Of a DNA stretch of 32,787 bases, positions 26,101-32,787 are shown piece after piece. The DNA is from CAZTGZ01 sp044339595 (lineage in GTDB: Bacteria; Bacteroidota; Bacteroidia; NS11-12g; UBA9320): the NCBI GenBank assembly GCA_044339595.1, contig JBIIVF010000010.1:1-32787 (forward strand), written 5' to 3'. A program made the position numbers and the translations under genes. The notes beneath the pieces are model-generated. The model did not search any database. It saw only the letters and a program-made list of their open reading frames with translations, and was not told where the DNA came from. Within the stretch, counting starts at the first letter, position 1. Every line of letters begins with the position of its first letter.

Positions 26101-27313
26101 ACAACGGATCGTTCTTAACTGTGCTAAAAAGTGAGTTGGCTTCATTGGCCGGAAATACCGGCTGGGTAAGATCGCGCCAGGTTGGATTGTACGTTTGTTG
26201 TTCACCCAAATCCATAAATGCCATGATATCGCGGGTGTTGTTAAAGTTTCTGCTGCGGTTTGTTACCCAAACTTCTACATAGTTGATCAGAATACCGGAT
26301 TGTATTACCGGTAATGTGGATAGCGCTTTGTCGTATTCGTCTTTAAAGAACTGACTCAAAAAATAGTGCTTATTCACATCGTAGTTGTGTGCCTGAATAT
26401 CAAATTTGGTGATTTGAGCGCCACCACTAACCTCTGTCTCTTTGGTTTCCCCTTTCTGTTGGGTAGCAATTACGGTAGTCGTTAATCTGCCAAACTGCAT
26501 TTTGGTCTTGATGCCGAAAAGACTTTGACCGCCTTGAATCAAACTTCCGTTTAGGGGAAGACTTACATTTCCGAGTTCAATATTCTTGAGAATGTCATCG
26601 TCTTGACCTTGCCAATTCAATTTCATTTGATTTTCAAACTCAAAAGTGGCTTCGGTGTCGTAATTGGTGTTAAGTTTCATCCTTTCACCAATTTGACCGG
26701 TCACGTTCACCTGCATTTTCATTTTAAAATCGAACTGCCCGTTTTTTTGCTGACGGGCCGTAAAAGCAGGGTTTCTTACCGTATTAAAATTCCCTCCGAA
26801 AGTGAGCTCTGCTGATCCACTTGGGCGGATATCGATCAAGCCACCACCGAATATTTTGTCAAATATTTCAGGTTGAACATGCAATTGCGGAATGATGCCA
26901 CTGCTTTTAAAGTTGTTTTCAGATTGTGCCTTTTGACGAAAATAATTTCGCTGATCTTCTTTTTTCAGTTCTTCAAGAAAGCCATCAAAAGATTGGCTCT
27001 TGGGGCTTCCGATGCGTTGATTGCCGACATATTCGTTTTTAATATACCCTTTGGAGATAGGATCATATTCAATTTTGGTTTTGTGATTGGCCGGATCTTT
27101 AAAATCGAATTGATAATCCCGCTTGTTATCATCGTACTCCTTTTTCGGTTTGATTGGAAACTTGAGGGTATCCTTTTTCGTCGTAGAATCGTCTGCCTGA
27201 ATGGGGCTCAAAGCCTCTAATATAAGGGATTCCGGCTGAAGAGTGTGGTTTGCGGCAAAGGCAAAACTTCCAACCGATCCTATTGCAAATAATAGGTTTT
27301 TAATCTTTTTCAA
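20189..27313 (-). CDS. sprA: T9SS outer-membrane translocon SprA
   Basis: 2374 residues, the giant 36-strand barrel through which folded T9SS cargo leaves the periplasm; family members are ~2300-2500 aa, so this is full length. Signal peptide at the N-terminus (KNLLFAIGSVGSFAFA), an early FGGGLIDIRPSGSAELTFGG segment and repeated SprA-type blocks, including GTSYIDDFEGAE and NRNLALYLLNF further on. The C-terminus ends in a barrel strand, FGITLRYTMQ. A lysine/glutamate-rich insert (KKKKPTEEEEEGKEKKKE) lies near residue ~1895, probably an exposed loop. The start codon is TTG at 27313: an in-frame TAA lies just upstream. It follows ruvA on the same strand, an order I recall from other Bacteroidota. 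Confidence 0.96.
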   Translation of the reverse strand: MKKIKNLLFAIGSVGSFAFAANHTLQPESLILEALSPIQADDSTTKKDTLKFPIKPKKEYDDNKRDYQFDFKDPANHKTKIEYDPISKGYIKNEYVGNQRIGSPKSQSFDGFLEELKKEDQRNYFRQKAQSENNFKSSGIIPQLHVQPEIFDKIFGGGLIDIRPSGSAELTFGGNFNTVRNPAFTARQQKNGQFDFKMKMQVNVTGQIGERMKLNTNYDTEATFEFENQMKLNWQGQDDDILKNIELGNVSLPLNGSLIQGGQSLFGIKTKMQFGRLTTTVIATQQKGETKETEVSGGAQITKFDIQAHNYDVNKHYFLSQFFKDEYDKALSTLPVIQSGILINYVEVWVTNRSRNFNNTRDIMAFMDLGEQQTYNPTWRDLTQPVFPANEANSLFSTVKNDPLLQNVNTVIGQFKTNYGAANITLGDEYNILSNARQLSPQEFTFNERLGYISLNQALNNDEILSVAYEYTYNGRRFQVGELARDNPQTDNSAGNLVLKMVKSALIKTNMPTWDLMMKNIYSLGAYNLQLEDFNLQVVYADDPSGADLNYIPVKPAETGLFEKQLLSVLNLDRMNRQMEARQDGVMDLIEGITVNTQNGRIMFPVREPFGQFLRQKFKEPNGKDADYYAFEALYDSTKWLAEQDVVHNKYFLRGSYKGSSTNEISLNAINVPQGSVKVTANGAMLIEGQDFVVDYTLGKVRIINEGILNSGAVIKVTSESNSLFNIQQKSLVGTRLDYKFSNKLLVGSTVLHMTERPLTPKVNIGEEPILNTIYGFDLAYNTESRLLTRLVDRLPFIETKEKSTFTFNGEFAQIIPHRPKTMGQRGTSYIDDFEGAETPFDLKLYLNWRLASIPQGQIDLFPETQFDSAFNHRRARLSWYTIDPLFMSEQGTTPQHIKEDPFQRSNHFVRSIPQKEVFPQLNLQQGSPQQLPTLDLVYFPKEKGQYNFSTENLDASGLLSEPTKSWAGISRRIETNDFEAANIDYLEVWLMDPFVYERYEASPVKNKGQLLIHLGSISEDILPDNRKSFENGLPKNNEVKNVDTTRFGRISNSQAINNAFDNEPASRPFQDLGFDGLNDDEERSFFQNYLSRIEQLHGSSSEAYQKAFTDPSNDNYKFHRDPAFDNDKTSILHRYKFFNGLEGNSTLDKLADGTPKSITTRPDDEDINQDFTLNLTEEYFQYKIELSQEAMRIGQNYVTDSVVVKAEQVDPGNKPNEITWYQMKIPIREFEKQVGGIQDFKSIRFMRMVLTGFEDSVVLRFAQLQLVRAEWRRYLKDLKFPPTIGTPQDPTERTTFVVSTVNIEENSQRDPIVYREPPGISREQDPTQPGVVQQNEQSLSLRVCGLKKGNSKGAYKTTNFDIRNYKTIRMYVHAEGENLNTGDARAFIRIGTDLENNYYQYEIPLVPTPKGSRNADQIWPSANEMNIDLEEFYTLKLDRQRNATDQNGYWELPLANGGKVSMIGLPDLSNMRSIMLGIHNPADNANGKDELCAEVWFNELRVTDFANKGGYAAVGRMVTKLADFGTVTASANYQTIGFGGIDKKLNQRNLNQTFQYDISSNFELGKFFPQKAGVTIPMFIGYSETFINPKYYPLNPDILLSTAVKNARSEQQKRQIKNAAQDYTSRYSLNFTNIRKNRTGNSKQHAWDIENFNVSFAYQNLYRRNQVVEENIIKTYKASLGYNYSKSITPWEPFKKIIKGKKLGLIKDLNLYYAPQSVTFRTDIDRRFGELQNRNNDNFKAIVPRFFDKTFSMARVYGVRWDLARSLKFDYASTMTTWVKEPEGSLNTEEKMDTLRRNVLGLGTPQNFNQTMNFNYTLPFNKMKSLNWISSSMRYTANYQWRTAPPAFSSLGNTIQNSRTVSVNANLNFTSFYNKFPALRKMTAPVPANKKKKPTEEEEEGKEKKKEMSGFVKGVGKFVLMFKQAQFTLTKTDGITLPGFNKSMDVLGQNLLFNAPGWDYIMGGQDDQIRYRMAERGLLSNSPLQNNRYLQLNSLDFNGRATIEPFNDFRISLDFTRRQSLTTSSNFRFDDTLGRYEDLGFQEVGQFSIGYGIWNTAFDKMDDEYISDAFVQFKNNRYTVAQRLQAQEFKDDVFNRGLSRYMGVIDDSTKYPLGFSATHQDVLIHAFLSAYSGKNPSTMSLNPFPKIPIPGWRINYNGLVNLGNLKEYFTNISITHAYSSTLNMNSFVTSLLYGNDSLAKGKNLSTKYQYQQGITLSERITPLIGIDITLKNGLTTKFEYKTDRNLALYLLNFQMVEQKNKELVLGLGYRTRNVKLPIKYQGERILLENDLNFRLDFSIRDGVTIVRKLDNNQTNEPTAGSRMLSLRPTLDYAINDKLNFRAFYTRNVNNPKTSQSFPTALTNFGITLRYTMQ

Positions 27314-27405
27314 ACTTTACGAAATTAAAGCGGACCTTTACCGGTACGCTGCTTTCAAGTAATTGTGTTTTATAGACGCTTCTTTTTTGGTTAAACTATA
27401 GCCGA

Positions 27406-27413
27406 CAAATTTA
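27406..27413 (-). promoter_or_regulatory. Possible -7 box of sprA overlapping the ruvA stop codon
   Basis: TAAATTTG on the minus strand matches TAnnTTTG and overlaps the ruvA TAA. Candidate TTGs upstream sit at 13 and 24 nt, neither ideal. It would give sprA an ~85-nt leader independent of ruvA. Confidence 0.35.
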
Positions 27414-27998
27414 TAATAATTTTAGGCAATTTTTTATCAAAGCTTCTGTTCCGGCTTCAGATCCTAAATCCTGACTCACTTTCATGAGTGTCTTTTCGAC
27501 CATTAACCGGTTGAATCCGAGCGCAACCAAAGCGTCTAAAGCCTCCTGGAAGGCGCTGTGAATCATTCCCCCTGACCCGCCGGAAACGGAAATTCCCTTA
27601 CCGACTTTGTCTTTGAGTTCAAGCACAATTCGTTGCGCCGCTTTCGGACCGATACCTTTAACTGACTTCAATAACGACACGTTTTCTGAGATTATTGCCT
27701 GAATCACTTCCTTCTCTGTGAGCGAAGATAGAATCATCCTGGCTGTGGCCGAACCCACGCCACTGATGCTGATGAGGTGCCTAAAAACATCGCGCTCATC
27801 TACCCCGTGAAAACCAAAAAGGCTATGGCTGTCCTCTTTTACCACGAGATGCACCCGCAGCCGAACATGTTTCTGGGTGCGAATTTTTTCATACGTATTG
27901 AGCGAAATACTCACAAAAAAGCCAATGCCACCGCAGTTTATCACCGCGTGCGTTGGCGACAATTCTTCAATCGGTCCTTCCAGGAAATCGTACATCAT
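27411..27998 (-). CDS. ruvA: Holliday junction branch migration complex subunit RuvA
   Basis: 195 residues. RuvA tetramers bind four-way junctions and load the RuvB motor. Domain I (OB fold) holds INCGGIGFFVSIS; domain II has the two helix-hairpin-helix motifs ISGVGSATARMIL (~93-105) and VKGIGPKAAQRIVLELK (~113-130); a Gly/Ser linker (SVSGGSGG) leads to domain III (ALVALGFNRLMVEKTL), which contacts RuvB. Two ATGs in a row (27998, 27995) are equally good starts. The start is close to the divergent EamA gene. Confidence 0.96.
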   Translation of the reverse strand: MMYDFLEGPIEELSPTHAVINCGGIGFFVSISLNTYEKIRTQKHVRLRVHLVVKEDSHSLFGFHGVDERDVFRHLISISGVGSATARMILSSLTEKEVIQAIISENVSLLKSVKGIGPKAAQRIVLELKDKVGKGISVSGGSGGMIHSAFQEALDALVALGFNRLMVEKTLMKVSQDLGSEAGTEALIKNCLKLL

Positions 27999-28083
27999 GC
28001 AATGATAATTTGAAATTTTGATTATCTAATCAGCAGATTTGCCATTGGAATGTAAAACATCATTCATCGCGGCATCCGCTTGC

Positions 28084-29001
28084 ATGATGACAATAAGTTT
28101 ACCTTTGCCGCCCTTGAAACCATCTGTACTCAGTCATTTAGCGCTTCTTATGGTTGCCATTATATACGGTGCCAATTATAACATCGCCAAAATGGTCATG
28201 TTCAAGTACTTGAATCCTTCAGGATTCATTGTTTTGCGTATTGGTGGAGCCGGGTTGCTTTTTGTACTTATTTGGTGGTTGTTTTATCGCGAGAAAATTG
28301 AACGTGCCGATATTCGAAAGCTCATAATTTGCAGCGCACTTGGTGTGGCCGGCAATATGCTGATGTTTTTCAAGGGTCTTTCATTAACAACTCCTGTTAA
28401 CGCTTCGGTCTTGATGCTGGTGTCGCCCGTTTTCGTACTCATTTTTTCTTCCATCGTATTTAAAACCCGACCTGCCTGGTTTCATTATTTCGGCATTCTG
28501 TTATCGTTTACAGGAGCGGTAGTTTTGATTGGAGGTAAAAATATTCATGTGGGCAGTGATACCTTTACCGGAGATTTGTTCATCATCGGAAATGCAATCA
28601 GTTATGCTTTCTATCTTGTTTATGTGAAGGAATTGCTCTTTAAGTATAAATCGATGACGGTAATCGCTTTGCTTTTTACTTTTGGATTTTTTATGGTCCT
28701 TCCATTTGGTCTCGGAGACTTGCAAGAGGCATCCTTTTCAACTTTTCCTGCTACGGTCTGGTGGGCGATTGTTTTTGTGGTTTTAGGGACCACCTTTTTG
28801 GCGTATCTATTAAATGCCTGGGCTTTGCAGAAAACTAGCTCTGAGATTGTGGGCAGCTATATTTATCTTCAACCTATCATTGCTTCTGCTATTGGGGTCA
28901 GCCTCGGTCAGGATGTGCTTACCATCGGCAAAATCGTGGCAGCAATGCTGATTTTTGGAGGTGTTTTTTTAGTGAGCAGGAAGTCTAAAATTAAAAGGTA
29001 G
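28084..29001 (+). CDS. EamA/DMT-family transporter
   Basis: 305 residues from ATG 28084, with ten membrane segments in two five-helix EamA repeats (first ~16-150, second ~160-300). Landmarks are IYGANYNIAK in the first helix and LGTTFLAYLLNAWALQKTSSEIVG with YLQPIIASAIG in the second repeat. These are drug/metabolite exporters; the substrate is not predictable. A longer frame from TTG 28039 adds a polar, family-unlike stretch and is rejected. A possible promoter (TTG, 21 nt, CAGATTTG; one mismatch) lies in the short gap after the divergent ruvA start. Confidence 0.88.
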   Translation: MMTISLPLPPLKPSVLSHLALLMVAIIYGANYNIAKMVMFKYLNPSGFIVLRIGGAGLLFVLIWWLFYREKIERADIRKLIICSALGVAGNMLMFFKGLSLTTPVNASVLMLVSPVFVLIFSSIVFKTRPAWFHYFGILLSFTGAVVLIGGKNIHVGSDTFTGDLFIIGNAISYAFYLVYVKELLFKYKSMTVIALLFTFGFFMVLPFGLGDLQEASFSTFPATVWWAIVFVVLGTTFLAYLLNAWALQKTSSEIVGSYIYLQPIIASAIGVSLGQDVLTIGKIVAAMLIFGGVFLVSRKSKIKR

Positions 29002-29026
29002 AAATCAGAAATTAGATCTAATCTCA

Positions 29027-29320
29027 TTAAAGACCGAGTACTGTTTTTAATCTCGCGTATCCATTTCGGCTCACAGGAAGATGAAATCCATTGGTGAGGC
29101 GAAGTTCTTGATTGCCTTTTTTAAGCGCGTTAATGTGGGCTACATTCACCATAAAGCTGCGGTGACATCGGATAAAATCGCGGTTGTTCAGGCTGTTTTC
29201 GTAATATCCGAGGCTCTGTTTTTTTACATACACCTGTCGAACCGTGTGAACTTTCACATAGTCATCCCATGCATACAGCGTATACGTCAAGTTATTTTGC
29301 GGCACATTAATCTTCAACAC
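29027..29320 (-). CDS. LytTR DNA-binding domain protein without receiver (possible remnant)
   Basis: 97 residues that are almost entirely one LytTR domain: AWDDYVKVHT, QVYVKKQSLGYYE, FIRCHRSFMVNVAHINALKKG and LPVSRNGYARLK are the usual landmarks. The receiver domain of AlgR/AgrA-type regulators is missing, and the first strand looks short against the family. No ATG starts the frame; GTG 29320 is preceded by GAGGAG with no spacing. It overlaps the end of the LiaF-like pseudogene. I read it as either a small stand-alone regulator or, more likely, the C-terminal leftover of a response regulator in a decaying locus. Confidence 0.6.
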   Translation of the reverse strand: MLKINVPQNNLTYTLYAWDDYVKVHTVRQVYVKKQSLGYYENSLNNRDFIRCHRSFMVNVAHINALKKGNQELRLTNGFHLPVSRNGYARLKTVLGL

Positions 29321-29963
29321 CTCCTCAAATGGTGGTAATCTCAGTTTGAACTTTCCATTTTGCCGAAACCGTTAGGTTAATTCCTCCAAAACGGCCGTCA
29401 AAAACGAGTAAAACGGCGCCCTGTATGTCTGCATTGTATAAATTGATTTCAGCCCCCCGAAAACACAGGTAACGCGCTCGCCTTTAAAGTCTTTGCTCAC
29501 CACGTTGCGATCAACGCCATCAAAAACGGTGTCTGCAAATAAATGGTCTTCATCGGTGACATCAGCAGGGTGCATATGTGCATAACGCCTCCTTCTGAAG
29601 TTGTTTTTTTTCTGGGGAATAACATCATCCATATATCGAAGATTATTGCAATGACTGGATGGGCAATTTAAACAATGCCGAGCCCGGGTTAGTTTTTTCA
29701 ACCAAAAATACCGCACCAATGGCCAGGGGTATTAACCCAAACGGACGTAAAAATCCATGTTTGCCCAAATTGTAGATCCCCAACAGAATAAGAATCATGG
29801 GCCAGCTAAATCACCAATAAGGCAGATCATAATTGAAAGAGCGCAGCAAGTAAGCTACTCCTATTCCCGCCAGAATCAGGCCTCCCCAAATTCGGCCGTT
29901 GCGTTGTTGTTTTTCATACTCCGGCATTATTTTTTTCATTTCTTCTCTAAAATATTTATTCAT
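29307..29963 (-). pseudogene. LiaF-like (DUF5668 TM + cell-wall stress response domain) pseudogene
   Basis: Reading the minus strand in shifting frames restores a LiaF-like protein of ~215 aa. Start MNKYFREEMKKIMPEYEKQ (29963), TM pair IWGGLILAGIGVAYLL and FSWPMILILLGIYNLG, then a second hydrophobic part (LIPLAIGAVFLVEKT, PVIAIIFDIWMMLFP). The beta-rich C-terminal domain follows: DTVFDGVDRNVVSKDFKG, VTCVFGG, EINLYNADIQGAVLL, FGGINLTVSAKWKVQTEITT, GGVED. Lesions: TGA at 29811-29813 after DLPYW; a frame change near 29680-29690; TAA at 29668-29670; a frame change near an A8 run (~29610); one G missing in the G6 run (29453-29458 on plus); TGA at 29325-29327. Such proteins normally act in envelope-stress sensing beside a histidine kinase and a LytTR regulator. 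Confidence 0.82.
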
Positions 29964-30308
29964 ACGTTTGATATTTATGGGTACAAAATTCACCTGTATC
30001 ATCTTAACCGTGAGTCAAAAGTAGGTGAATAGATGGAAAAATGGCGGTGAATGGGGAAGGTTTGATGGGGAATGAAGATTTGTAAATGATGAATAATCAA
30101 TCGGACTCAAATGCAACCCCTCATGTTCATTCTAAATCATGATCCCACCCAATGCCAGAGCCCAGGGCTCAGGAGGTCTCCGCAGGGACCTCGGGAGACA
30201 TTGTCGCAGCCACTTACCCACAGAAAAATCATCAAAATAAAAATCTATTTCCACACCTATGCTCCCTTCATACAGAATCTCCCAATCCTTCTTATCTTTA
30301 CCCCCTTT
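29964..30308. other. Gene-free stretch upstream of polA with compact inverted repeats
   Basis: No protein-coding frame with family features was seen. At 30158-30170 GAGCCC-A-GGGCTC is a perfect palindrome around one base. Next to it, GAGGTC (30173-30178) pairs with GACCTC (30187-30192), and the overlapping GTCTCC (30176-30181) pairs with GGAGAC (30194-30199), so two mutually exclusive hairpins are possible. Whether this is a polA leader structure, a bidirectional terminator or a small dispersed repeat cannot be decided. A near-match -7 box (TATCTTTA, 30293-30300) is too close to the polA ATG to be convincing. Confidence 0.4.
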
Positions 30309-32787
30309 ATGGATAACGACAAAAGACTCTTTTTGCTGGACGGTATGGCGCTGATTTACAGGGCTTTCTTTGCCTTTAGCAGAAATCCGCGTATTACAAG
30401 TACCGGCCTGAATACTTCGGCGATGTTTGGATTTACCAATACACTGCTTGATTTGCTGCAACGCGAAAAACCAACCCATATAGCCGTGGTGTTTGATACT
30501 TCGGCCCCCACCGAACGGCATACGGTTTTTCCGGCATACAAAGCACAACGCGAAGCCATGCCGGAAGATTTGAGCAAGAGTATTCCTTATATTTTTCGGA
30601 TCATCGAGGGCTTCAGGATTCCTGTGATTACCCTCGATGGGTATGAGGCGGATGATATCATTGGCACCCTGGCGAAAAAAGGCGAAAAGCACGGTTATAC
30701 AACCTACATGGTGACGCCGGATAAGGACTACGGTCAATTGGTGAGCGACCATATTTACATGTACAAACCGGGGCGTCAGGGAAATGAAATTGAAATTCTC
30801 GGCACGAAAGAAGTGTGTGAGAAATGGGATATTAAACGCATTGATCAGGTGGTGGATATGCTCGGATTGATGGGTGACGCGGTAGACAATATTCCGGGGA
30901 TACCGGGGATTGGAGAAAAGACCGCGCAGAAACTGCTGATGGAATTTGATACCCTTGAGAACCTATTATCTCAAACGGATAAATTGAAAGGGAAACAAAA
31001 AGAAAATCTGGAGCAATTTGCGGAGCAAGGCCGTTTATCGAAATGGCTCGCTACCATCAACATAGATGTGCCCATCCATCTGGATGAAGAAAGCCTGGTG
31101 CTGGATCCCATTGACCGAGAAAAAATCAGGGAGGTGTTTACGGAATTGGAGTTTAAATCGCTGCTCAACCGGGTTTTGGGAGATTTGCCTTCTAACAAAG
31201 GGCTTCAACCAAGCTTGTTTGGGGATTTATTCTCTAGTCCGGCGAAACAGGTAGTTCAGGAAGCCCCGCAACCGCAAGTGATGCATCGACGCATTGATGA
31301 TACCGGACACGATTACCGGTTGGTGCAAACCGATGAGGAACTAGAGGTTTTGATGATGGCATTGATGGCCCAAAATTCTGTCTGTTTTGATACAGAAACC
31401 ACCGGTCTCGACCCGCTTTTGGCAGAATTGGTGGGCTGTGCATTTTGCTTTGAAAAAGGAAAAGCCTGGTATGTTACCTTCCCCTCAGAACGATCTGCGT
31501 GTCAGGATAAACTCGAAAAGATGCGTCCATTTTTTGAAGCCAAACAGATCGAAAAAATCGGACAGAACATCAAATACGACCTCGCGGTGCTGGCCAATTA
31601 TGGCATTCAGCTGCAGGGAAAACTGTTTGACACCATGTTGGCACACTACCTGATTGAACCGGATATGCGTCATAACATGGATGATCTGGCAGAGCGTTAT
31701 TTGGGATACGAAACCGTATCGATTACTTCTCTGATTGGTAAAAAGGGGAAGAATCAGCTCAGTATGCGGGATGTAGACATCGAAAAAGTGAAAGAATATG
31801 CTGCCGAAGACGCCGATATAACCTGGCAGCTTCGTCAGGTTTTTGAACCGAAGCTAAAGGAAATAGAAGTAGAAAATGTTTTTCATGATCTCGAGATTCC
31901 GCTGATACCGGTGTTGGCGTCGATGGAAAGGGCCGGGGTAAACCTGGATGTTCCTTTTTTACATCAATATTCCGGAGAGCTCGAAACAGAAACCAAAGCC
32001 CTCGAAAAACAGATTTACGAAGTGGCCGGCGTTCGATTTAACATTGCATCTCCCAAACAATTGGGTGAAGTGATGTTTGAAAAGCTAAAGTTGGATGACA
32101 AAGCCAAAAAAACTAAAACCGGACAATATCAAACCGGTGAAGAAATTTTGCAGAAATTGGCCCACAAACACGCTTTACCTGCGTTGATTCTCGATTTCAG
32201 ACAAAACCAAAAACTCAAATCGACTTATGTAGATGCCATGCCTTTGCTGGTGAATCCGAATACCGGTCGCCTGCATACTTCTTTTAATCAGGCCGTAGCC
32301 GCCACGGGCAGACTGAGTTCCAACAATCCCAATTTGCAGAACATTCCCATTCGAACAGAGAAGGGGCGCGAAATCAGAAAAGCCTTTATTGCACAAGATG
32401 AAAACCATGTGTTGGTGAGCGCAGATTATTCTCAAATTGAATTGCGCATCATTGCATCGGTGAGTGAAGATCCGGGCATGATGGAAGCCTTTACGAATGG
32501 ATTGGATATTCATACCGCCACGGCATCCAAGGTCTTTGGTGTGCCCTTAGAGCAAGTAGATGGCGATATGCGTCGAAAAGCGAAAACCGTTAACTTCGGA
32601 ATTATTTACGGAATCTCTGCCTTCGGACTTTCTGAAAGGGTGGGCATTTCACGTGGAGAAGCAGCGGAAATCATTGAGGCTTATTTTGCTCAGTTTCCGG
32701 GCATTAAAAAGTATATGGATGACACCATACATTTTTGTCGCGAAAATGGCTTTGTAAAAACCCTCATGGGTCGCCGACGCTATATCC
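30309..32787 (+). CDS. polA: DNA polymerase I, 3' end beyond the window
   Basis: ATG 30309 opens a frame that stays open for 826 codons to the window edge; PolA of this group is ~930-950 aa, so ~110 residues are missing. The 5' nuclease domain (1-~300) begins RLFLLDGMALIYRAFFAF and has GYEADDIIGTL, TPDKDYGQLV and DAVDNIPGIPGIGEKTA. The 3'-5' exonuclease appears active: Exo I FDTETTGLDPL (Asp361, Glu363), Exo II QNIKYDLAVL, Exo III YAAEDADITW. Polymerase motif A SADYSQIELRI (Asp706) and motif B RRKAKTVNFGIIYG (from 755) are present; motif C lies outside. It repairs DNA and removes Okazaki primers. Proofreading retention is worth noting, because some bacterial PolAs have lost it. Confidence 0.97.
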   Translation, partial: MDNDKRLFLLDGMALIYRAFFAFSRNPRITSTGLNTSAMFGFTNTLLDLLQREKPTHIAVVFDTSAPTERHTVFPAYKAQREAMPEDLSKSIPYIFRIIEGFRIPVITLDGYEADDIIGTLAKKGEKHGYTTYMVTPDKDYGQLVSDHIYMYKPGRQGNEIEILGTKEVCEKWDIKRIDQVVDMLGLMGDAVDNIPGIPGIGEKTAQKLLMEFDTLENLLSQTDKLKGKQKENLEQFAEQGRLSKWLATINIDVPIHLDEESLVLDPIDREKIREVFTELEFKSLLNRVLGDLPSNKGLQPSLFGDLFSSPAKQVVQEAPQPQVMHRRIDDTGHDYRLVQTDEELEVLMMALMAQNSVCFDTETTGLDPLLAELVGCAFCFEKGKAWYVTFPSERSACQDKLEKMRPFFEAKQIEKIGQNIKYDLAVLANYGIQLQGKLFDTMLAHYLIEPDMRHNMDDLAERYLGYETVSITSLIGKKGKNQLSMRDVDIEKVKEYAAEDADITWQLRQVFEPKLKEIEVENVFHDLEIPLIPVLASMERAGVNLDVPFLHQYSGELETETKALEKQIYEVAGVRFNIASPKQLGEVMFEKLKLDDKAKKTKTGQYQTGEEILQKLAHKHALPALILDFRQNQKLKSTYVDAMPLLVNPNTGRLHTSFNQAVAATGRLSSNNPNLQNIPIRTEKGREIRKAFIAQDENHVLVSADYSQIELRIIASVSEDPGMMEAFTNGLDIHTATASKVFGVPLEQVDGDMRRKAKTVNFGIIYGISAFGLSERVGISRGEAAEIIEAYFAQFPGIKKYMDDTIHFCRENGFVKTLMGRRRYI

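Noticed and set aside
28039..28083. TTG start that extends the EamA transporter by 15 residues
   Set aside because: The extension is polar and unlike the family; ATG 28084 fits better.
29372..29719. 115-aa minus-strand ORF as a gene of its own
   Set aside because: Only its middle part shows LiaF-like sequence; both ends are frameshifted pieces of the pseudogene.
30132..30752. 206-aa minus-strand ORF overlapping polA
   Set aside because: It is antisense to a clearly conserved polA 5' nuclease domain and has no family features.
1..32787. CRISPR arrays, tRNA/rRNA genes, transposases, phage or toxin-antitoxin genes
   Set aside because: None was seen on either strand: no regularly spaced repeats, no tRNA-like cloverleaf noticed, no transposase or integrase motifs. 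tRNA absence was judged by eye only.

Overview
The window is chromosomal DNA from a member of the Bacteroidota. Three kinds of evidence point there. It carries a nearly complete sprA, the type IX secretion (T9SS) outer-membrane translocon gene, and two cargo-type proteins with T9SS sorting domains (type B at the left end, type A at 7620-10277). Several genes are preceded by the Bacteroidota promoter pattern (-33 TTG, 19-20 nt, -7 TAnnTTTG). Families such as the PG1098-like THUMP methyltransferase and YtxJ are also typical. I cannot assign a genus; the mix fits Chitinophagales/Saprospirales-like lineages, but that is inference.

Layout. 1-2295: 3' part of a PKD-repeat, type B-sorted surface protein. 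2296-2794: no gene, but a large nested inverted-repeat element. 2795-4625 (minus): tight operon panD - LPG-synthase-TM-like membrane protein - rfaE2 with 4-nt overlaps. 4786-5796: aldo/keto reductase pseudogene with three lesions. 5848-6802 (minus): a small Cys-rich ORF with its own textbook promoter, and an hsp20 gene with a terminator. 6907-11106 (minus): a spermidine-synthase-fold methyltransferase, a large T9SS-sorted beta-propeller protein and a secreted/outer-membrane protein of unknown function. 11145-12034: osmC converging on a tiny lipoprotein-ytxJ pair. 12135-15429: THUMP-like methyltransferase, a secreted barrel-like protein, and a DUF3108 protein. 15636-18464: TonB-receptor-like outer-membrane barrel. 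18461-19847 (minus): dedA-aroE. 19931-20062: a second tiny lipoprotein missed by ordinary ORF length cut-offs. 20189-27998 (minus): ruvA-sprA. 28084-29001: EamA transporter. 29027-29963 (minus): a heavily decayed LiaF-like gene next to a receiver-less LytTR gene. 30309-end: 5' part of polA, open to the window edge.

How the genes relate. SprA is the export channel for proteins of the type of the two sorted surface proteins. RfaE2, the LPG-TM protein, DedA and the barrel proteins all serve the envelope. OsmC, YtxJ and Hsp20 are stress proteins. The rest is housekeeping (RuvA, PolA, AroE, PanD).

I found no clear new multi-gene system. The items most worth a second look are the small genes (72-aa Cys-rich protein; two 43-45-aa lipoproteins, one coupled to ytxJ), the 2449-2578 structured repeat, the decaying LiaF/LytTR locus, and transcription signals that sit unusually close to start codons (panD, methyltransferase).
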